This document shows positions 62,001 to 64,000 of a DNA stretch of 64,000 nt, one piece after another (within the stretch, counting starts at the first letter, position 1; each line of letters begins with the position of its first letter). The DNA is taken from positions 16,238,001 to 16,302,000 of the forward strand of contig OX439002.1 of the NCBI GenBank assembly GCA_949316495.1. The letters run 5' to 3'. The notes beneath the pieces were generated by a model. It had not been told where the DNA came from. It ran no database searches and saw only the letters and a list, made by a program, of their open reading frames with translations. This stretch comes from Amphiduros pacificus. Lineage: Eukaryota; Annelida; Polychaeta; Phyllodocida; Hesionidae. The position numbers and the translations under genes were made by a program.

Positions 62001-63556
62001 AGTCACAAATCCACCACTTGTAAATCTTCAAGGACAGGACAATATTAGGCCACAACTGGCCACCAAAAGCTCCAGTCAAGGACAGGACCCTAATCAACTA
62101 CTAACAGACAACAAAGGTAGCAATTCACAAGTAGTGAACAATCAGAGTACCAGTCCAGGACAGGACCCTAATCAACTAATAACATACAACAAAGGTGCAA
62201 ATCCACAACAAGATACCAGTCGAGAACAGAACCCTAATCAACCACTGACAAACAGTCAAGTTACTGTTCAAGGACAAAACACTCATCAACCACTAACAAA
62301 CAATCAAGGTACCAATCAAGGACAGAACCTTGATCAACCAGGAACAAACATTCAAGGTACCGGCCAAGGACAGAACCCTAATGAACCACTAACAAACAAT
62401 CAAGGTACCGGCCAAGGACAGAACCCTAATCAACCACTAACAAACATTCAAGGTACCAGCCAAGGGCAGAATCCTATTCAACCATTAATTGACAGTCAAG
62501 GTACCAGTCAAGGACAGAACCCTATACAACCACTACCAAACAATCAAGGTACCGGTCAAGGACAGAACCCTATTCAACCACTACCAAACATTCAAGGTAC
62601 CAGCCAAGGGCAGAACCTAACTGTTAATCAAGGACAGAACCCTATTAATCAAGGACAGAACCCTATTCAACCACTACCAAACAATCTAGATACCAGTCTA
62701 TCACAGAATCCTATTAAACCACTAACAAACATTCAAGGTACCAGTCAAGGACAGAACCTGACTCAGCCATTTATTGACAATCAAGGTATTAGTCAAGGAC
62801 AGAACCCTATTCAACCACTACCAAACAATCTAGATACCAGCCAAGGACAGAACCCTAATCAACCACTAACAAACATTCAAGGTACCAGTCAAGGACAGAA
62901 CCTTGATCAACCACTAACAAACATTCAAGGTACCAGCCAAGGAGAGAACCCTAATCAACCACTAACAAACATTCAAGGTGCCAGCCAAGGAGAGAACCTT
63001 AATCAACCAGGAACAAACATTCAAGGTGCCAGCCAAGGGCAGAATCCTAATCAACCACTAACAAACATTCAAGGTACCAGCCAAGGAGAGAACCCTAATC
63101 AACCACTAACAAACAATCAAGGTACCAACCAAGGACAGATTCTTAATCAACCACTACCAAACAATCCAGATACCAGTCAAGGACAGAACCCTAATGAACC
63201 ACTAACAAACAATCAAGGTACCAACCAAGGACAGATCTTTAATCAACCACTAACAAACAATCAAGGTACCAACCAAGGGCAGATCTTTAATCAACCACTA
63301 ACAAACAATCAAGATACCAACCAAGAACAGATCTTTAATCAACCACTAACAAACAATCAAGATACCAACCAAGGGCAGATCTTTAATCAACCACTAACAA
63401 ACAATCAAGGTACCAGTCAAGGACAGAACCCTAATCAACCACTACCAAACAATCAAGGTACCGGTCAAGAACAGGATGCCAATAAACAATTTTCTGTCAA
63501 CCAAGGATCTGATCAAGTACAGGGTTTCAATCCATCTGGAGGAGAGTCTATTTTAG
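56082..63556 (+). CDS. Secreted Q/N-rich 16-residue-repeat protein (first two exons, 3' incomplete)
   Basis: Exon 1 (56082-56172) encodes a signal peptide of about 26 residues with the hydrophobic core IIVILLVL. It ends in CAG before GTATGG, with one base of a split codon. Exon 2 (61682-63556, 1,875 bases) follows a T-rich acceptor in the matching phase, completes a Gly codon, and ends in phase 1 at GTAAGT. So far 655 residues are seen. After about 150 residues of Ser/Thr/Asn-rich sequence come 25 full 16-residue repeats, consensus GQNPNQPLTNIQGTSQ, plus shortened ones of 8 and 7. Exon 2 contains no cysteine. NNST and NLT sequons occur. I do not recognise the family; an extracellular matrix, adhesive or mucus component is conceivable but unproven. 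Joining the exons rests on phase and signal peptide. Further exons lie beyond the window. Confidence 0.75.
56427..56731. mobile_element. Near-palindromic small element with about 77-base inverted ends
   Basis: The left arm TTTTGCGCATACCGTACGCC, continuing through TTCCGGAATAGGGAGAACTG, is mirrored at the right end, which closes with GGCGTACGGTATGCGCAAAA. The middle has repeated CACGTGATCGGG-like units. It lies in intron 1 of the repeat-protein gene, 255 bases after exon 1. Confidence 0.85.
57470..57600 (-). mobile_element. Fragment of the CCGTAA element
   Basis: GCCGTAAATCACCGTCCACAG, a CTTGTGTGTAAG-like stretch and the AACCCCCCAAACATT segment match the end of the nested element at about 60.10-60.17 kb. 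Confidence 0.6.
57601..58780. other. No gene recognised
   Basis: Intron 1 sequence of the repeat-protein gene under the proposed model. No supported exon or repeat is seen. Confidence 0.45.
58783..58820 (+). repeat. (GTAT)n / (TG)n microsatellite
   Basis: Short run of GTATGTAT and GTGTGT units at the start of the 146-base satellite. Confidence 0.9.
58822..59198 (+). repeat. About 146-base satellite, left part
   Basis: Three units share GAACAAATGATGGCAGCTT or close forms, TTGACACACATAAGCAT and TACTTTTCAAGGTCACAGGG. The third is cut by the element at 59199 and resumes at 61117. Confidence 0.85.
59199..61116. mobile_element. Inverted-repeat element with G-run/C-run ends, copy 4, decayed and interrupted
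   Basis: It starts GGGGGGTGCTTTCATGG and ends TTATGAAAGTACCCCACCC. Inside are TAGGGTCCTTTTCGCTGA and CCTAAATCAGGGTACCAATG, as in the intact copies. It is split by the CCGTAA element (59292-60204) and by a further stretch of unrelated sequence (about 60.31-60.86 kb). It is the most diverged copy. Confidence 0.75.
59292..60204. mobile_element. CCGTAA inverted-repeat element nested in copy 4
   Basis: It starts CCGTAATTACTCG and ends GTCATTTACGG, with TA on both sides. Removing it and one TA restores ACAGGTTAAGATATTT, as in the intact copies, so the borders are secure. Inside, a block of about 120 bases occurs three times, once inverted (around AAATGCAATTAAAATCGAT). ATATAAGACGAC motifs lie near the ends. 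A TA target and short inverted ends fit the Tc1/mariner-type MITE pattern. Confidence 0.85.
61117..61245 (+). repeat. About 146-base satellite, right part
   Basis: It resumes after copy 4 with AGATGAGTTTGATGGACAGT, CTTTTCAAGGTCACGGG and GGACACACATAAGC, continuing the array interrupted at 59198. Confidence 0.75.
62224..63468 (+). repeat. 48-base coding tandem repeat
   Basis: 25 units of 48 bases plus two shortened units (24 and 21 bases), all in frame within exon 2 of the secreted-protein gene. Many units keep AATCAACCACTAACAAACA and a GGTACC site. Confidence 0.95.
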
Positions 63557-64000
63557 GTAAGTGTTTCACACTATTCTTGATAAAAGAATGACAGTTTACA
63601 GTGTAACAAAGAATTTTTATTCCCTTCATTGCATGAAATAATATTATATACAGTTGTCATGGATATCATCACATGTGGTGCTAATTTTGGCATTAGCATT
63701 AATTAATGAGCATATGGGTTCACCGGGGCAAGAGAATGAGCTCAAATATGACCAGTATATTTTGATTTTATCTTTGGTTGAGACTATTTGACAGCTGATC
63801 ATTTTCATGAAATCTCGAAGCATTGTCTTGTAAAACATTACCATTTTGCCATTATGTGTCTCAGTTGGAACCAAAGCTGTTTGGTCATGTATTATTGTGA
63901 CCTTATGGTGCCATGAATGGCAAAACAGCCTGGCCCCTTTTGTTATGCTTATTCCTGTATTTGGTTATGTGTATGTGATGGATGACCTTTTTGTGATTCA
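63557..64000 (+). other. Intron of the repeat-protein gene, to the window edge
   Basis: Begins with GTAAGT at 63557. No further exon is recognisable before the end of the window. Confidence 0.6.

Overview
This is AT-rich animal DNA, with spliced genes, long introns and many transposon relics. The relics include LINEs with short 3' tandem tails, tRNA-derived SINEs, many small inverted-repeat elements, and a Ty3/gypsy-like fossil. Together with an HGSNAT gene and a propeller-type gene, these suggest an invertebrate bilaterian, probably marine. I cannot name the phylum from this sequence alone.

Gene layout: (1) one internal exon of an unknown minus-strand gene at the left edge (194-344). (2) A complete four-exon plus-strand gene (6091-8923) for a secreted, probably GPI-anchored protein of 496 residues that I do not recognise; all splice phases agree. 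(3) A complete sixteen-exon minus-strand gene (30726 down to 15498) for heparan-alpha-glucosaminide N-acetyltransferase (HGSNAT), the lysosomal membrane enzyme of heparan sulfate breakdown. Its last exon carries one extra base that breaks the frame before the final membrane helix. (4) The last two exons of a minus-strand NHL-like beta-propeller gene (51407-49668). (5) The first two exons of a plus-strand gene (56082-63556) for a secreted Q/N-rich protein. Its 1,875-base second exon carries 25 full 16-residue repeats and two shortened ones.

Between and inside the genes: a CR1/L2-like LINE (about 20.64-23.60 kb) sits in HGSNAT intron 11, next to an inverted-repeat DNA transposon (23.60-24.55 kb) that recurs at 33.69-34.61 kb. 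A second kind of LINE occupies 40.0-41.8 kb, and old LINE pieces lie at 10.5, 16.8-18.6, 48.4-49.1, 51.6-52.1 and 53.9-55.0 kb. The stretch 30.7-37.3 kb is packed with small inverted-repeat elements. A family with G-run/C-run ends has copies at 2.95, 45.1, 53.1 and 59.2-61.1 kb, the last with another element nested in it. A Ty3/gypsy-like fossil, broken and interrupted, lies at about 10.8-13.7 kb.

The genes do not form one pathway. The most notable observations are: a minisatellite that spans and copies the exon 2 splice donor of the 6-9 kb gene; a SINE whose tail matches the 3' end of the LINE in the same window; transposon ends that carry a CTCF-like core motif; a degenerate satellite with three perfect AGGTCA inverted repeats; and the secreted 16-residue-repeat protein.
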